Below are positions 22,501 through 36,400 of a stretch of 64,000 bases of DNA, piece after piece. Where the stretch lies: positions 24,110,974 through 24,174,973 of the forward strand of contig NC_061786.1 of assembly GCF_022458985.1 (NCBI RefSeq), given 5' to 3'. This DNA comes from Mugil cephalus (Eukaryota; Chordata; Actinopteri; Mugiliformes; Mugilidae). The notes below the pieces were generated by a model. The model was not told the origin of the DNA, did not search any database, and saw nothing but the letters and a program-made list of their open reading frames with translations. Numbering within the stretch: position 1 is the first letter of the stretch; each line of letters begins with the position of its first letter. Made by a program: the position numbers and the translations under genes.

Positions 22501-24376
22501 TTACAGCAGAACATCAGGCTGCTTATTAAACCTGCTCCTCTCAGCTGATAATGTGAGGCCACCGCCCCCCGTTACAACACCTGACCTGACTACACACAGG
22601 TGACTGAATGAAACGCAGCCTCACACCTCGTCCTCGTCCATCGAGTCTTTATTCAATCACACAAAGAGAAACCGACAATAAGCTGGAGCTCCGCCCCCTT
22701 CACCTCCTTCATTTATCCCTTTTTACCTCAGTAATACTTTAGATTCTCTTCGTGATCTGCTGCTGTCAGACCCAGGACCATACCTGCATCACCTGGACAC
22801 TCCTCAGCCAATCAGAGCCCTTTAAACTCTCAGCCAATCAGAGCCCTTTAAACTCTCAGCCAATCAGAGCCCTTTAAACTAATTGTCTGTGCTCCAGGTT
22901 TGAGCTGCAGCCTGGATGTTCAGGAAGAACCTGCTCCACCTCTAATCAGAGACTAATTAATCAGAGACTAATTAATTAGAAACTAATTAATCAGAGACTA
23001 ATTAAAGCTGCTTCTCCTTATGTCTCCTCAGTCCTCGTCTCATTTCTCCATTGACTCTGGACCGAGACAAGAACACGTCCCTGCTGCTGAAGGAGCTGGA
23101 CGCTCTGAGAGAGATCAACGCCAAGGTAACGACACACAGAACCGGTCTGGTCCGGTCCGGTCTGGTCTGGTCTGGTCTGGTCTGGTCTGGTCCAGTCTGT
23201 CTGGTCCCGTCCAGTCCAGTCCAGTCCAGTCTGGTCTGGTCCCGTCTGGTCTGGTCCGGTTTGGTCTGGTCTGGACCAGCTTCTAAAGAACCAGAGTCTG
23301 TGTCTCAGCTTCAGGAGCAGCTGGTCCAGAAGGAGAAGGAGCTGCAGAGCAGGGAGGTGGAGGAGGAGCTGAGGGAGCAGCAGAGGGAGGCCCATGACTG
23401 GGGGAGAGCTGCAGGTGAGGAGGGGGGAGGATGGGGGGGGGGGGGGGTTATCAAACAGTTTACTCTCCTCTTAATCAGCTCTGATCCGACGTCGACTCGT
23501 CTAATATTTGATTGGTTGTGCTGCACACAGTAATTAGAACAACAGCGCGGTAACGAGGTGGCGGTTAACGAGGAGCTGTTGGTTTAACAGAACAATGTGT
23601 GTTTGTGTGAGTTTCACCAGATCTGTGTTGATTCAGAGCCGCGTGTCGATATTAAACAGTTTAATCCACGCGGATTATCAGACAACCAGCGACACTCAGC
23701 ACACACCAGCACCGCAAACCAGCTCACCACACACACAGCACACACGGCTCACAGCAACACCTGGGCTGGCCTCACCTGGTCGGGCCTCACCTGGGCTGGG
23801 CTCACCTGGTCTGGGCTCACCTGGTCTCTGATGGATCTCTACCTACCACTGGACCAGAACCAGGACCACATGGTTGGAGACTTGGAGACATGATCCAGAT
23901 TTAGAACCAGATTAAAAGACTCTCACAGGTTAAGTTCTAGTTTATTTAAGAGACAAAGACTCAGATCAGACCTGGACCCTGGAGGTTTCTGACTAGACCT
24001 GGACCCTGGAGGTCTCTGACTAGACCTGGACCCTGGAGGTCTCTGACTAGACCTGGACCCTGGAGGTCTCACAGGAACCAGGTCGTTGTTCCAACAAATA
24101 AATGAGCTGAAAAACTCCTTCAGAAAGTTCTGAAACTCTTCGTTCACTTACTGACATTTAGATTCATCGTCTTTTTATTCTGAACGTCTGACACACAACT
24201 AACACTGACTCCTCCTCCTCCTCCTCCTCCTCCTCCTCCTCCTCAGTGGTGTTAGAGGAGGTGCTGGCAGCTCAGAAGGACCGAGACCAGGCTGTGATGT
24301 CACGTCTGCTGTTGGCCAATCAGGAGAGAGATGAGGCTCTGACTCTGGCTCGTCGTCTTCAGGAAGCTGCTCAGTA

Positions 24377-24424
<48 letters not shown>

Positions 24425-27400
24425 CACAAACATTTCCTCTGAGGAGAAACTCCTCCTCCTCCTCCTCCTCCTCCTCCTCTTCATTCTAACCTCCTCAGTC
24501 TCGTTAACGGCTGTGAAATGAGCTCTTTCTCCTCGAGGAGCAGCCAAATAGACCAGAAAATCTAATTAGAGACCCCCCCCCCTCCTCCTCCTCCTCCTCC
24601 TCCTCCTCCTCACCCCCCAGGATGAGGGGGTAATTGATATTGGAGGCCACGGTCGTCTTTATGAGGGACAGAATATGGAGGAACATGTTCCATCTGTCAG
24701 GACTCAGTGTGTGTCTGTGTGTGTTAGTGTGCGTGTCAGTGTGTGTGTCAGTGTGTGTTAGTGTGTGTGTCAGTGTGTGTGTTAATGTGTGTGTTAGTGT
24801 GTGTGTTAGTGTGTGTGTCAGTGTGTGTGTCAGTGTGTGTCAGTGTGTGTGTTAGTGTGTGTGTCAGTGTGTGTCAGTGTGTGTGTTAGTGTGTGTAAGT
24901 GTGTGTTAGTGTGTGTAAGTGTGTGTGTTAGTGTGTGTGTTAGTGTGTGTAAGTGTGTGTGTGTGTGTGTGTGTGTTAGTGTGTGTAAGTGTGTGTAAGT
25001 GTGTGTGTTAGTGTGTGTGTAAGTGTGTGTGTTAGTGTGTGTGTCAGTGTGTGTGTCAGTGTGTGTTAGTGTGTGTAAGTGTGTGTTAGTGTGTGTGTTA
25101 GTGTGTGTAAGTGTGTGTTAGTGTGTGTAAGTGTGTGTGTTAGTGTGTGTGTAAGTGTGTGTGTTAGTGTGTGTGTCAGTGTGTGTGTCAGTGTGTGTCA
25201 GTGTGTGTAAGTGTGTGTTAGTGTGTGTGTTAGTGTGTGTAAGTGTGTGTTAGTGTGTGTAAGTGTGTGTGTTTAGTGTGTGTGTAAGTGTGTGTGTTAG
25301 TGTGTGTGTCAGGTGTGTGTGTCATGTGGTGTCCAGTGTGTGTGTATGTGTGTGTCAGTTGTGTGTTATGTGGATAGTGTGTGTTCAGTGTGTGTTAGTG
25401 TGTGTAAGTGTGTGTTAGTGTGTGTAAGTGTGTGTGTTAGTGTGTGTGTAAGTGTGTGTGTTAGTGTGTGTGTCAGTGTGTGTGTCAGTGTGTGTCAGTG
25501 TGTGTGTCAGTGTGTGTGTGTGTGTGTGTGTTAGTGTGTGTAAGTGTGTGTTAGTGTGTGTAAGTGTGTGTAAGTGTGTGTTAGTGTGTGTAAGTGTGTG
25601 TAGCTGTTGTTGGTTTTTCTTTTTATCCACATTTTATTCACCAAACTGAAGTTTGCCACCGTTTTGTTTCATAATCATTTCTGGATTCATTAACTGGTTC
25701 GTTAATTAACATGTTTATTAATTAACATGTTTATTAATTAACATGTTTATTAATTAACAGGTTTATTAATTAACAGGTTTATTAATTAACAGGTTTATTA
25801 AATAACTGGTTGGTTATTTGATAAAATGATCACGTTCAAACACATTTTTTTTTTTTGTGAATGTGACAGAAACCTGATGAAGATGATGAATATTAATGAG
25901 CATGTTTAGTTTCTGTGGTGGTGACATGGATCAGAACCAAACACCCCCCAGAACCAGGAGTCTGGACGTGGCTCAGTTAGAAGGATCTGTTAAAACTGAT
26001 CCAGACCCAATCAGAACCAGAACCAGTGTGTATCGGGTGGTCTTTGTAGTTCTGGTTCAGTCTCATTGTTTCAGTTTCATTTCTATAGCGTTAATAACAA
26101 AAAATAACACAAATCAGGATTCTCCAGACAAAATCTGGTCTGAAACCTCCAGAACAGCATGAAGGAAAAACTCCAGACCCAGAACCAGAACCAGCTCATA
26201 TGGAGGGACCATCTGTCTAAGACCGGGTAGAGACAGAGGAGAGATAAAGATCCATCTGACTAAAGGGTCCATGTAGAACCTGATGATGGTCCAGAGACCA
26301 GATGTAGAACCTGATGATGGTCCAGAGACCAGATGTAGAACCTGATGATGGTTCAGAGACCAGATGTAGAACCTGATGATGGTCCAGAGACCAGATGTAG
26401 GACCTGATGATGGTTCAGAGACCAGATGTAGAACCTGATGATGGTCCAGAGACCAGATGTAGAACCTGATGATGGTTCAGAGACCAGATGTAGAACCTGA
26501 TGATGGTCCAGAGACCAGATGTAGAACCTGATGATGGTCCAGAGACCGGATGTAGAACCTGATGATGGTTCAGAGACCGGATGTAGAGTGTAAGAGGAAT
26601 CGTGGGCGGGTCGGGGCGCTGGAGGAGGCCATGGAGACCGGGCCCGGTCGGGACTGGTTCTGAGTTAAAGTTTCTCAGCTGATGATGAATTCATGTGAAA
26701 CTTTCCTGCGGTTTATTCTCTCCTGGATCAGCTGATCCCACTAATGGCTGCCAGCGGCGTCTTCCTGTGGGTGGAGGTGTGTGGGGTGTGTGGGGGTGTT
26801 AATGACGGCGAGCCGAGCCGAGCCGAGCCGGGCTGAGCTGAGCCGGGCTGGATGGCTGTAAGCAGGGTGTTAGAGGAGCTTTATTGGAGGCGGCCGGTCT
26901 TTCATTACCTGCTGTTCCCTGCAGAGCGCAGCCGCCTCGGCCACCTTATTACAGTTTATTACAGCAAAACAGCAGCAGCTAAATGAAAAGAGCTTCCCAG
27001 TGGAGGCAGAGGATCAGCTAGTTACCAGCTGCACGTCCACCAGCCCGGCGGCGCCGCCTCGGACCGCCGTCACACAATTACAGCCACAGTTTCAGCCGGA
27101 CTTCAGGGAGCTCAGGAGGAAATTACTGCACAGCTGCTGCAGCTCAGGTCATCTCAGCTCTGGCCCAACTTTAATTTGGTCAGCGGCAGGAGGACGAGTC
27201 GAGGAACCGAAACATCTTTATCTTTACCTGCTGGATTCACACCTGGTTCCTTCACTAGTCTGACTGTAGTCAATCCACAGCAGGTCAATCAGGGCCCGTA
27301 TTCCTAAAGATTTTTATAGCAAAGAGTTGCTCCTACAGGACGAACATGAAGAAAATTCCCTGAATGAATAACTTAAAGTATTGGATGGAGCAGGAATCCA

Positions 27401-30400
27401 ACCCCTGAGCCATTTTACCTGGTTAATACCACATGGATGAAGAGCAACAATGGTTTTAAAGTAGATCTACTATTTATTTCTCTTCAGTCTCATAGATCAG
27501 ATTCTAGGATTCAGTCTGTGGATGTGACTCCGTTCTATGGACATTGGCACCAGAAGACTATTTTTCTCCTGTTAGGACTAGTGAGAGGCTAAAGGTTAGC
27601 TAGGTTAGCTAGGAAGACACAGAGTTAGCGACCTAGCAGTTAGCAGCCAGTAATCAGCAGCTAGCACTTAGCAGTTAGCAGCCTGGAGCTCAACTAAAAG
27701 TTTACATGAATCAAACCAGACGAACAGGAAGATGAACTGATGATTATCTGCTTTATACCAAGAACTAATTCACTCGTATGGATTCAATGGAAGCAGATTC
27801 TCAGATGATATTTTTAATATTTTAATAAAAAACAGGATATTACAGAATGGGTGAAAGTCAACCAAAAACTAAAGTTGTATTTGTGTCTTCACTTTTGGGA
27901 CCAAGTGTCTGAGTCAGTGAGTGAATGAATGAATGAATCCCAGACTCCTGCTACACAAACATTTTTCTGTGTCTTCAGGGCGGAGGATGTGGACCTGGAC
28001 GACTGTGACATGGTACATCACCACCTGGTTCCTCCTCAGATCTGATCCATCACCCTGGTTCCTGGTTCCTGGTTCCGGATCTGCTCATACCTCCATGTTT
28101 GTGACCCTCAGGACGTGGACGAACTGCTTCGCTGCGTCTGTGGTGCTGACTCGGTCCAGGACCTCCAGCGGTTCGGCTCGGTTCTGGTCCAGCGTCTCCG
28201 GTTGGCACGGCAACGACGGCAGGACATCACAGCTCAGGAGATGAAGGCGGTGATGGAGGAGAGGGACGAATCCGTGGCCAAGGTGAGAAGGTGGTCCCGT
28301 CTGACCCGGGCTCAGCTCTAGGAGCCAAGGTGACCTGGTTTACTTGAAACCAGGTCAGATCTGGTCTCTGGTCTGAGGACGTCCCCGTATAAACTGACAC
28401 TGGATGAGGTCCATGAATTTCGGGGCTGGTTGGGGGCTGGTTAAGGTGTGGTTGGGGGCTGGTTAAGGCCTGGTTGGGGGGCTGGTTGGGGGCTGGTTGG
28501 GGACTGGTTAAGGCGTAGTTGGGGACTGGTTGGGGGGCTGGTTAAGGCCTGGTTGGGGGCTGGTTGGGGGGCTGGTTAAGGCGTGGTTGGGGGGCTGGTT
28601 GGGGGGCTGGTTGGGGGGCTGGTTAAGGTGTGGTTGGGGGCTGGTTAAGGCCTGGTTGGGGGGCTGGTTAGGGGTGGGGCTGGTTGGGGGCTGGTTAGGC
28701 GCTGTGGGGTTTAGGGGGGCTGGTTGGGGGCTGGTTGGGGGGCTGGTTAAGACGTAGTTAGGGGGCTGGTTAAGGCGTAGTTAGGGGGGCTGGTTGGGGG
28801 GCTGGTTAAGGCCTGGTTGGGGGGCTGGTTGGGGGGCTGGTTGGGGGCTGGTTGGGGGCTGGTTAAGGCCTGGTTGGGGGGCTGGTTGGGGGCTGGTTGG
28901 GGGTGGTGTAGGGGGGCTGGTAGGCTGTAGGGGCTGTAGTTGGGGGCTGGTTGGGGGCTGGTTGGGGGCTGGTTGGGGGGCTGGTTAAGGCCTGGTTGGG
29001 GGGCTGGTTGGGGGCTGGTTAAGGCCTGGTTGGGGGGCTGGTTGGGGGGCTGGTTAAGGCGTAGTTAGGGGGGCTGGTTGGGGGCTGGTTGGGGGGCTGG
29101 TTAAGGCCTGGTTGGGACCCTGGAGGCCAATGATCTGTGAGGTGATAATGTGGGGGGGTTAACGGGGAAACTGATCTGCTGATGTATTTCTGATCCATCG
29201 TGTGACGATGACTAAACAAACACAGATCACTTCGTCTCAGGATCCTCGTGCTCTGATTGGTCTAAAGTCCTTTGGTCTGATGAGTTTTTTCCTGGAGTCT
29301 CTATGGAGTCATGTGATGTTCAGACGATGATAAACTCTCAGTCAATAATCAGGAAGTTGAGCTGATTCTCCGTCTGATTAAAAAGTTTAAAGTTTGAAGA
29401 AGAAAATCCAGATTGGTTCCCATCTCTCTTCTGGAGGCTGATTATTATCGAAGTTCACTTCACAGAGTTTATTACCAAAACCTGCAGAGTGCTGGATTTA
29501 TTACCCACAATTCATCTGGATTCATATACCTCTCTCTGTGGGAGGATGGGGGGGGCTGAGGAAATGAAAAGAGATGAGAAGTCAGACTGATGGAGGATGG
29601 GGGGGCGATCTTAGGAAGAGGTGGGGGAGTGATCTAAGGGTGATGGGGGGGGGGGGATCTAAGGGTGATGGGGGGGGGGCTCCCAGCATGCCTTGCTGCC
29701 TCAGAAACTCCTCCTCCTGATGGGAATCAGATCAGACGCCTTCATCTGTTCTCTCACTGACTGACTGACAGACAGACAGCCATCGCCACGGAAACGGACC
29801 TGCAGCAGCACAGCCGGTAACCATGGCAACTGGAGTCAGGCCAAGAGGATGACGGGACCATGGAGACATGAAGAAGTGAAGGGATGAAGGAGAAGTCGCC
29901 ATCTGAAGATGTGGTGGATGTAGAGACACACCTGTCCAGGTGGAAGAGTGGGAGGAGCCTCAAGTCTCTATGATTTAACCCCACCTACGTAGTGTAACGC
30001 CCCGTAACGCCCTGTAACATCCTGTCACATCCCGTAACATCCCGTAACATCCTGTAACAATGTGTTGGGATGCGCCTGCGCTCATAGAGCTGGGGCCTTT
30101 ACATGTCACTGGTTCATGAACCTACAGATGTGGAGCAAAGCTTCACGTCTGTGAAGCTTCTCAGTCCTTCAGGTCCTGGTTTATATAAAAAGCGTTGGAT
30201 CACCTGGACCAGCAGAGTCCAGAGGAGACGTTTCACCTGAGACAGTTCTTCAGGTCTAAGAGACTGGAGGACGTTTGAGGTTTAGATAGTAACTCTGTGG
30301 GTAAAACCATCAGAAGCTGACTGGACTAGTTCCTGTTAATGACTGGGGGGGGGGGTCAGTCTGACATAGATGGACTCCTCTACTCCTCTACTCCTCCACT

Positions 30401-33400
30401 CCTCCACTCCTCTCTAAGACCATCTGTCTCCTCTGGCTCAGAGTTGGACGTTGTTGTCTTCAAGGAGGACGTCCTCTGTCCTCCAGGTGGAGGGGGACCT
30501 CTGAGTCGTGCCTCTCCTGTGTTGGGACACGCCTTAAAGTAAACCTTCATTTTTCCTGACTCCGCCCCCTTGGCTTTGTACCTTAATGTGGCCTCCTTCC
30601 CCATGACCCCCCCACACAGCTTCCATTAACCCCACATAACTCACCGTGGAGTCGGCATCAGCCGGCCTACTGCCTCTAACCCCACCAATATCGGCGCGCC
30701 GCCATCTTTTAACACCCCGCCCCTCGGCGCTAACACCACCCCTCTACGGTAACACCTTAATCCCGCCCTCGCTCTGCTGCAGCGCCGCGCTGAAATATGT
30801 TTCAAACGCTGCCGTAATCCTCGGAGGAGAAGAAGAATAGAGAGAGCACTCCACGCTGGAGGATTCCTCTCCTCCCCCCCGCCGCTCGCCGATCCCTCAC
30901 TCCCTCTCCTCATCTCTCAGGGATTATCTCGCCCTGCAGCCGGGGCTTCTGGGAAATATTAGAAAAGAGGCGGAGGGCCATTCCTGAGCGCGCTCAGTCG
31001 CCGCCTACCTCTCTCCACCTCTCTCTCCCCGACCGCCTCATACAGCAGCTTCTTATTGAGTTAATATCAGGTAATTACACGTTATTACGGTTTATTACCG
31101 CTCACCTGGGGGGTTGTGGGTTTGATTCCCTCAAACGATGACTTACTGAGTTGACAGAAACCGCTGGAGGAAACAGTACAACGTTAAGATGAAAGTTCGT
31201 CTAGTTCCTGGAGGGTCAGGTGGTCAGACGGTTCAGTCCTTCATCAAACCTCCTGACGTCAGGGTTACGATCGTCGGACGAGACAACGAAGCAGCGTCAG
31301 CAACAAGGACAGAACGGAAGCATGAACGTGACCCGAGTCTTTCAAAACAAACAGATTCCACATGTGAAATGAGTCAGACAGGAAGTCGAGTCTGACTCAG
31401 AATTATCACTGACAGCTGATCTGATCACTAACAGCTGATCACTAGCAGCTGATCACTAACAGCTGATCACTAACAGCTGATCACTACCATCTGATCACTA
31501 ACAGCTGATCACTAACAGCTGATCACTAACAGCTGATCACTAACAGCTGATCACTAACAGCTGATCAATAACAGCTGATCTGATCACTAACAGCTGATCA
31601 CTAGCAGCTGATCACTAACAGCTGATCACTAACACGATCACAAACCATTTTGATCACGCACTATCACTAACAGCTGATCACAAAAAACCCAAATCACTAA
31701 AAATGATCTGATCACTAACAGCTAAACCAAGCAGCTGATCCTAACACCCTGACGGGGTCACTAACATCAATCACTACCCAAGCTGATCACTAACACTGAT
31801 CAAAAACAGCTGATCACTACCCATCTGTTTCACTAACACTTAATAAATAACAGCTGATCACAAACCAGCTTAACCCAATACAGTTATCCCTAACAGCTGA
31901 TCAATAACAGCTGATCTGATCACAAACACGATCACTAGAAACCCCTGATCACAAACCCAGCTATCATTAACCAGTTTGATTTTGGATCACTAACCACTAT
32001 CACTAGCAGCTGATCCTAACACGGGATCACTAACAGTTTGATCAAAAAACAGCAAAACATTAACACTGATCTGATCACTAAAAAGCTATCACTAGCACTA
32101 AATTTTATCCCCTAGCAGTTTATCACTACCCAGCTGATAAATAACAGCTGATGTCCTCACCCCCTTGGAAGCTGCGGAACAGGAAATGCCCGGGAAAACA
32201 AGGCCGAGGGTGAACAGGTAAAAATTTTTGAATGTGTCGTTTTTTTTCGGGGGTCGTTCTTCCCCTCCTTTTTTCCCCCTCCCTTTTCCCCCCTTTTCCT
32301 CCTCATTCTCTCTAAATTAGAAAAGCCTCCCCCTCCTACCTCCTTCCCCCTTTACCTTTCCCCTCCCTCCCTTCCCTCCTCCTTTTTTGACCTAAACATG
32401 TTTAAATTTAAAGCCCCCCTCCCCCCCCCCACCCCTCCGTCCCCCTTTCCCTTGCCTGTTCCCCTCTCCCAAAATTTAAAGTCTCGTTTTTTCCTCCTCC
32501 TCCCCCTGGGGTTTCCCCCTTAACTCCTCAATTTTAAAGGCCCGTCTTTTTGCGGTCGCCTCATTTGGGAAAAATTTAACTGATTAATAAGTGGGAAAGC
32601 TCTTTTAAAAGGTTCCGCCCGGGCCCGGGAGGAAACCACATATTGACTCGGGGTTTTTTGGTTTCGTTTTTGATGTCTCACTTTAAACCCCCACACCCGA
32701 AGGCTGAAATTTTTACAAGAGGAGGAGGAGGAAGGAGGAGGAGGGCAGGGTCGGAAATTAATCACTGCTTGGATTGACCTCCACACAGTTCATGCAAAGT
32801 TTTGGGATGAAAGGGAACCTCCTGGTGAGGAGGAGGAGGGGGAAGGAGAGGGGGAGGAGGAGAGGAGGAGGGGGGGGGGGAGAGGGGAGGGGGAAAAAGG
32901 GGGGGGGAGGGGAAAAGGGAGGGGGTAGGGGAGGGGAGGAGGGAGAAGGAGAAGGGGGAAGGAGGGGAGGAGGGGGGAGGAGAGGGGGAAGGGGGAGGGG
33001 GGAGGGGGAGAGGATGGGGGGAAAAGGAGAGGGGGGAAAGGGGAAAAGGGAGGGGGGGAGGTGGAAAAGGAAGGGAAGGAAAAAGGGTTTAGGGGAGGAA
33101 AGGGGGGGGGGAGGGGGAGGATTTTGGGGGTGGGCCCAAAAATTATTTTCACCCCTCCGGCCCGCGGGGGGGGGGTTTTTTCCCCTTTTTGGGTTTTTTT
33201 AAACCCCCCTTAAACCCCCATAAAATTCCGACAAAGAAAACAGAATTTGGGGGCCGAACATAAAACCCCGGGGAAACCCCCCCGATCGCACGCTCCTTCA
33301 GGCCGCCCAATAAAGGGGGTGGAGGCGTGGCTTAATGTGGTCAGTCACAACCCCAGATAAAAACACATTTAGAGTCTAGTCTGCATCAGCTGGGTTCTTC

Positions 33401-36400
33401 TCTAAACCGTCTGATTGGCTCGTTAGATCTTTACTGGACCAGAATCAGTTTCCAACAGAACCGAACTGGACCTGGTCCCAGATCTGGTCCTAGACGTGGT
33501 CCTGATAAAACACAACAACTAAATAATTAAATAACCTAAAAATTTAAAGCATCCCCTGTGAAGGGGCGGTTTTCCCAAATTTCCCCTTTTGGATTTAGAG
33601 CGCAGTAAAACCCTGCGTTTTAAAGCAGCAACACTCCAGCCCCCTCGTTAAAAGTGAGTCCGACCCCTCTTGTTTTTTTAAATTTATTCAATTATTTAAA
33701 TTTAAAACCCTTTTATTTAAAGAAACGCTCTCATTTTAATCCAGCACTTGATCCCCCTGTTCACGGCTTGGGTTAAAGAACAAAACCCCGACCAGAAAAA
33801 AAACTGCACTTCCACATCTTGTGATTGGTTGTTAAACTGTTTGACTGTTTGGGATTTACTACGACTGTTTGGTTTTACAAAAGGGTTTAAAAGGGGTTGG
33901 TCGGCCCGGTTAAATTGTTGGGTTTGGCCCGGTTGTTTGGGTCGGTTGTTTGGTCGGTTTTTGATTGACAGAGGGCAAAAGTTTGGGGCAGAGAAGGGCA
34001 TTTTTTGGAAAATCCCCAATTTAATGGTGCCCTCAGGGGGAGTTTGCTGGGGCCCTGCAAAAAGGGAAGAAAACCGAGCTCTGGAGGACAGACGGCGGCT
34101 GGAGGCGGAGCTTCAGGAGCTACGAGCCAATCAAAGGTCAGCATATTAAAGAGCAACAGAACACAACACGAAGAATTTAATATATTGGACAAAGTTACGA
34201 AATATAGAAAAGGGGAAAAAAAAAAATTCTGAAAAAAAAAAAACCCTTTATTAAAAGGAATTTAGCCCATTTCCCACTCGACTTAAATTTTTTTTAAAGG
34301 TTTTTGTTTTTTTCTTATCTTTTTCGCTTACCACCCCCTTTTTCCCCTTTCCCTCCTCCCCTCTTTTCAATGGAGCCCTAAATTCATCTCATTTAATAAA
34401 ACGTTTCATTGAAAGTTTTGCTCATTTTCAGATTCAGTTTTTTTTTGCCCTTTGGCCAAAACCGGGGACAGACAGAAACCCCAGAGCCCCAAAAGGGACA
34501 AAAGATAAAAAAAAAAAATAACATTAAAAGAATGGGGAAAGAGTCCAGACAGAAGCTGCAGCAGAATCAAATCTGTCCACGCTGACCAGGCTGTGAGTCT
34601 CCATAAATCATGAGGATTGAGGCTGAATGCCTGCGGAGACACCGAGGGGGGGGGGGCTACAGTGTTTTTGGAGGAAATAAAATCTTTTCCTTCCTCCCTC
34701 AGGCCCTCGGGGCCAAAGTAAACCCGGCTCTCACGCCCCCCCCCTCGGGGTCACCTGGCCAGGACCCCCCCCTCACCCCAAAAGGCCCCCCCCCCCCAAG
34801 CCCGGGCCCCCCCCTGCTGGCCCCGGCTGCACACTGCCCAGGAAAAGCAAGCATGGAGGGGGAGCTTTTCAACCCGGTTTTTGCCCAGGAGGGGGGCCGG
34901 GGGGGGCAAAAAAAGGCCCGCGAGAGATTTCGCAGGAAAGTTTCTGTGGTGATTGGGGGTCCTTTGGGTTTTACAGGGGTTCGCCTTTTCCAGCCACCCT
35001 TTGCACACTTTTTTACCAGGGAAACAGTTTTCTTTGACTAGAAATTACATTACCCAATGAGCAAAAGAAAAAAATTTTTTTTTGCCTGAAAATGGACACA
35101 CACACACACACCACTTTTTAAAGAGGACGACCCCTCACCCAAATGAGATCCCCCAGCTGTGTGGTGTGTGTGTGTGTGTGTGGTTTTGGTGTGTGTGTGT
35201 GTGGTGTCCCCTTTTTAACAAATACCAACACCCCATTTTAAAGTGATTCAAAAAGTTATTTATAAATCAGTGAGAAAAAGAAAGGTCAATAAAAAGAAAA
35301 GAAAGGGGGTTTTGTGAGAGGGGAAGGAGGAGGAGGAGGAGGGGGAGGGGGAGATGATGATGATGGGGAAAGGAAAAAAAGGAGGAGGAAGATGATGAAG
35401 AGGGGAGGGGGAAAAGGGGGGGAAAGGAGGAGAGGATGATAAAGGAGGAAGGGGGGGAAAGGAGGAAAAAGATAAAAGGGGGGGGAGGAGGAGGAGGAGG
35501 AAGGAGGAGGGGGGGGGAAGGAGGATGATGAGGAGGAGGAGGAGGGGGAAAGATGGGGAAATGGGGGGAAGGGGGAGGGGGGAGAGGAGTTTAGGGGGGA
35601 GGAGGAAGGGGGAGAAGATATGGGGGGGGGGGGGGAAAGGAAGGGGGGGGGGTTTTTTTAAGGGGGAAAGGGGGAAATGGTTTTGGGGGGGGGGGAAATT
35701 TTTTTTTGGGGGTTTTTCCCCCTTTTGGGTTACAACCCACCAAGTGTTAAAAGGGAAAGGAAGGTTTTTAAGAAGAAGGTGTTTCCCTGTTAACCAGAAT
35801 TAATTCAACCTTTCCTCGCGTGTCGCCCCGGCCCAAACCCCCGGGGGGGGGGGGGGGGGGGGGGGTTGGGGGGGGGGGGGGGGGGGGGGGGGCAAATTAG
35901 ACTCCACAATTTAAAATTTTTAAATCAGGGGCTGAAAGAAAACCCCGGGGCCAAACCGTCCCCCCCCCCCCTCCTCCTCCACCCCCCCCCCCCCTCCCCC
36001 TTTAACTAATTTTCCCCCCCTCCCCCCCCTCCCCTCCCCTCCGAACTAACGGTTTTCCTCCTCCTGCTCCTCCCCTCCCCCCTCCTCCCCCGAACCCAAA
36101 CCTTTTTTCCCCTCCCCGGCACCTCCTCCTCCTCCTCCTCCTCCCCTTTTCCCAACCCTTGCCCACCTCCTGCTCCTCCTCCTCCCCCCCCCTCCTCCCC
36201 CGGAAAACAAAAGTGCCCTCCCTCCTCCCCTCCTCCCCCTTTCCTCCCCTGCTCCCCTCCTCCCCCTTTGAAACAAATTTTTCCCCTCCACCCCCCTCCC
36301 CCCTGAACCCTCCACCCCCTCCTGTAACAAACGTGTCCTCCTCATTTGCTCCCCCTCCTCCTCCTCCTCCCCTTTAACAAAATGGGCCCCTCCCCTGTTT

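Noticed and set aside
34610-35041. 143-codon frame after mipol1 remnant
   Set aside because: Pro/Gly runs from C and G homopolymers; only a short trace (RALxAK-like) could be mipol1 and it is unproven.
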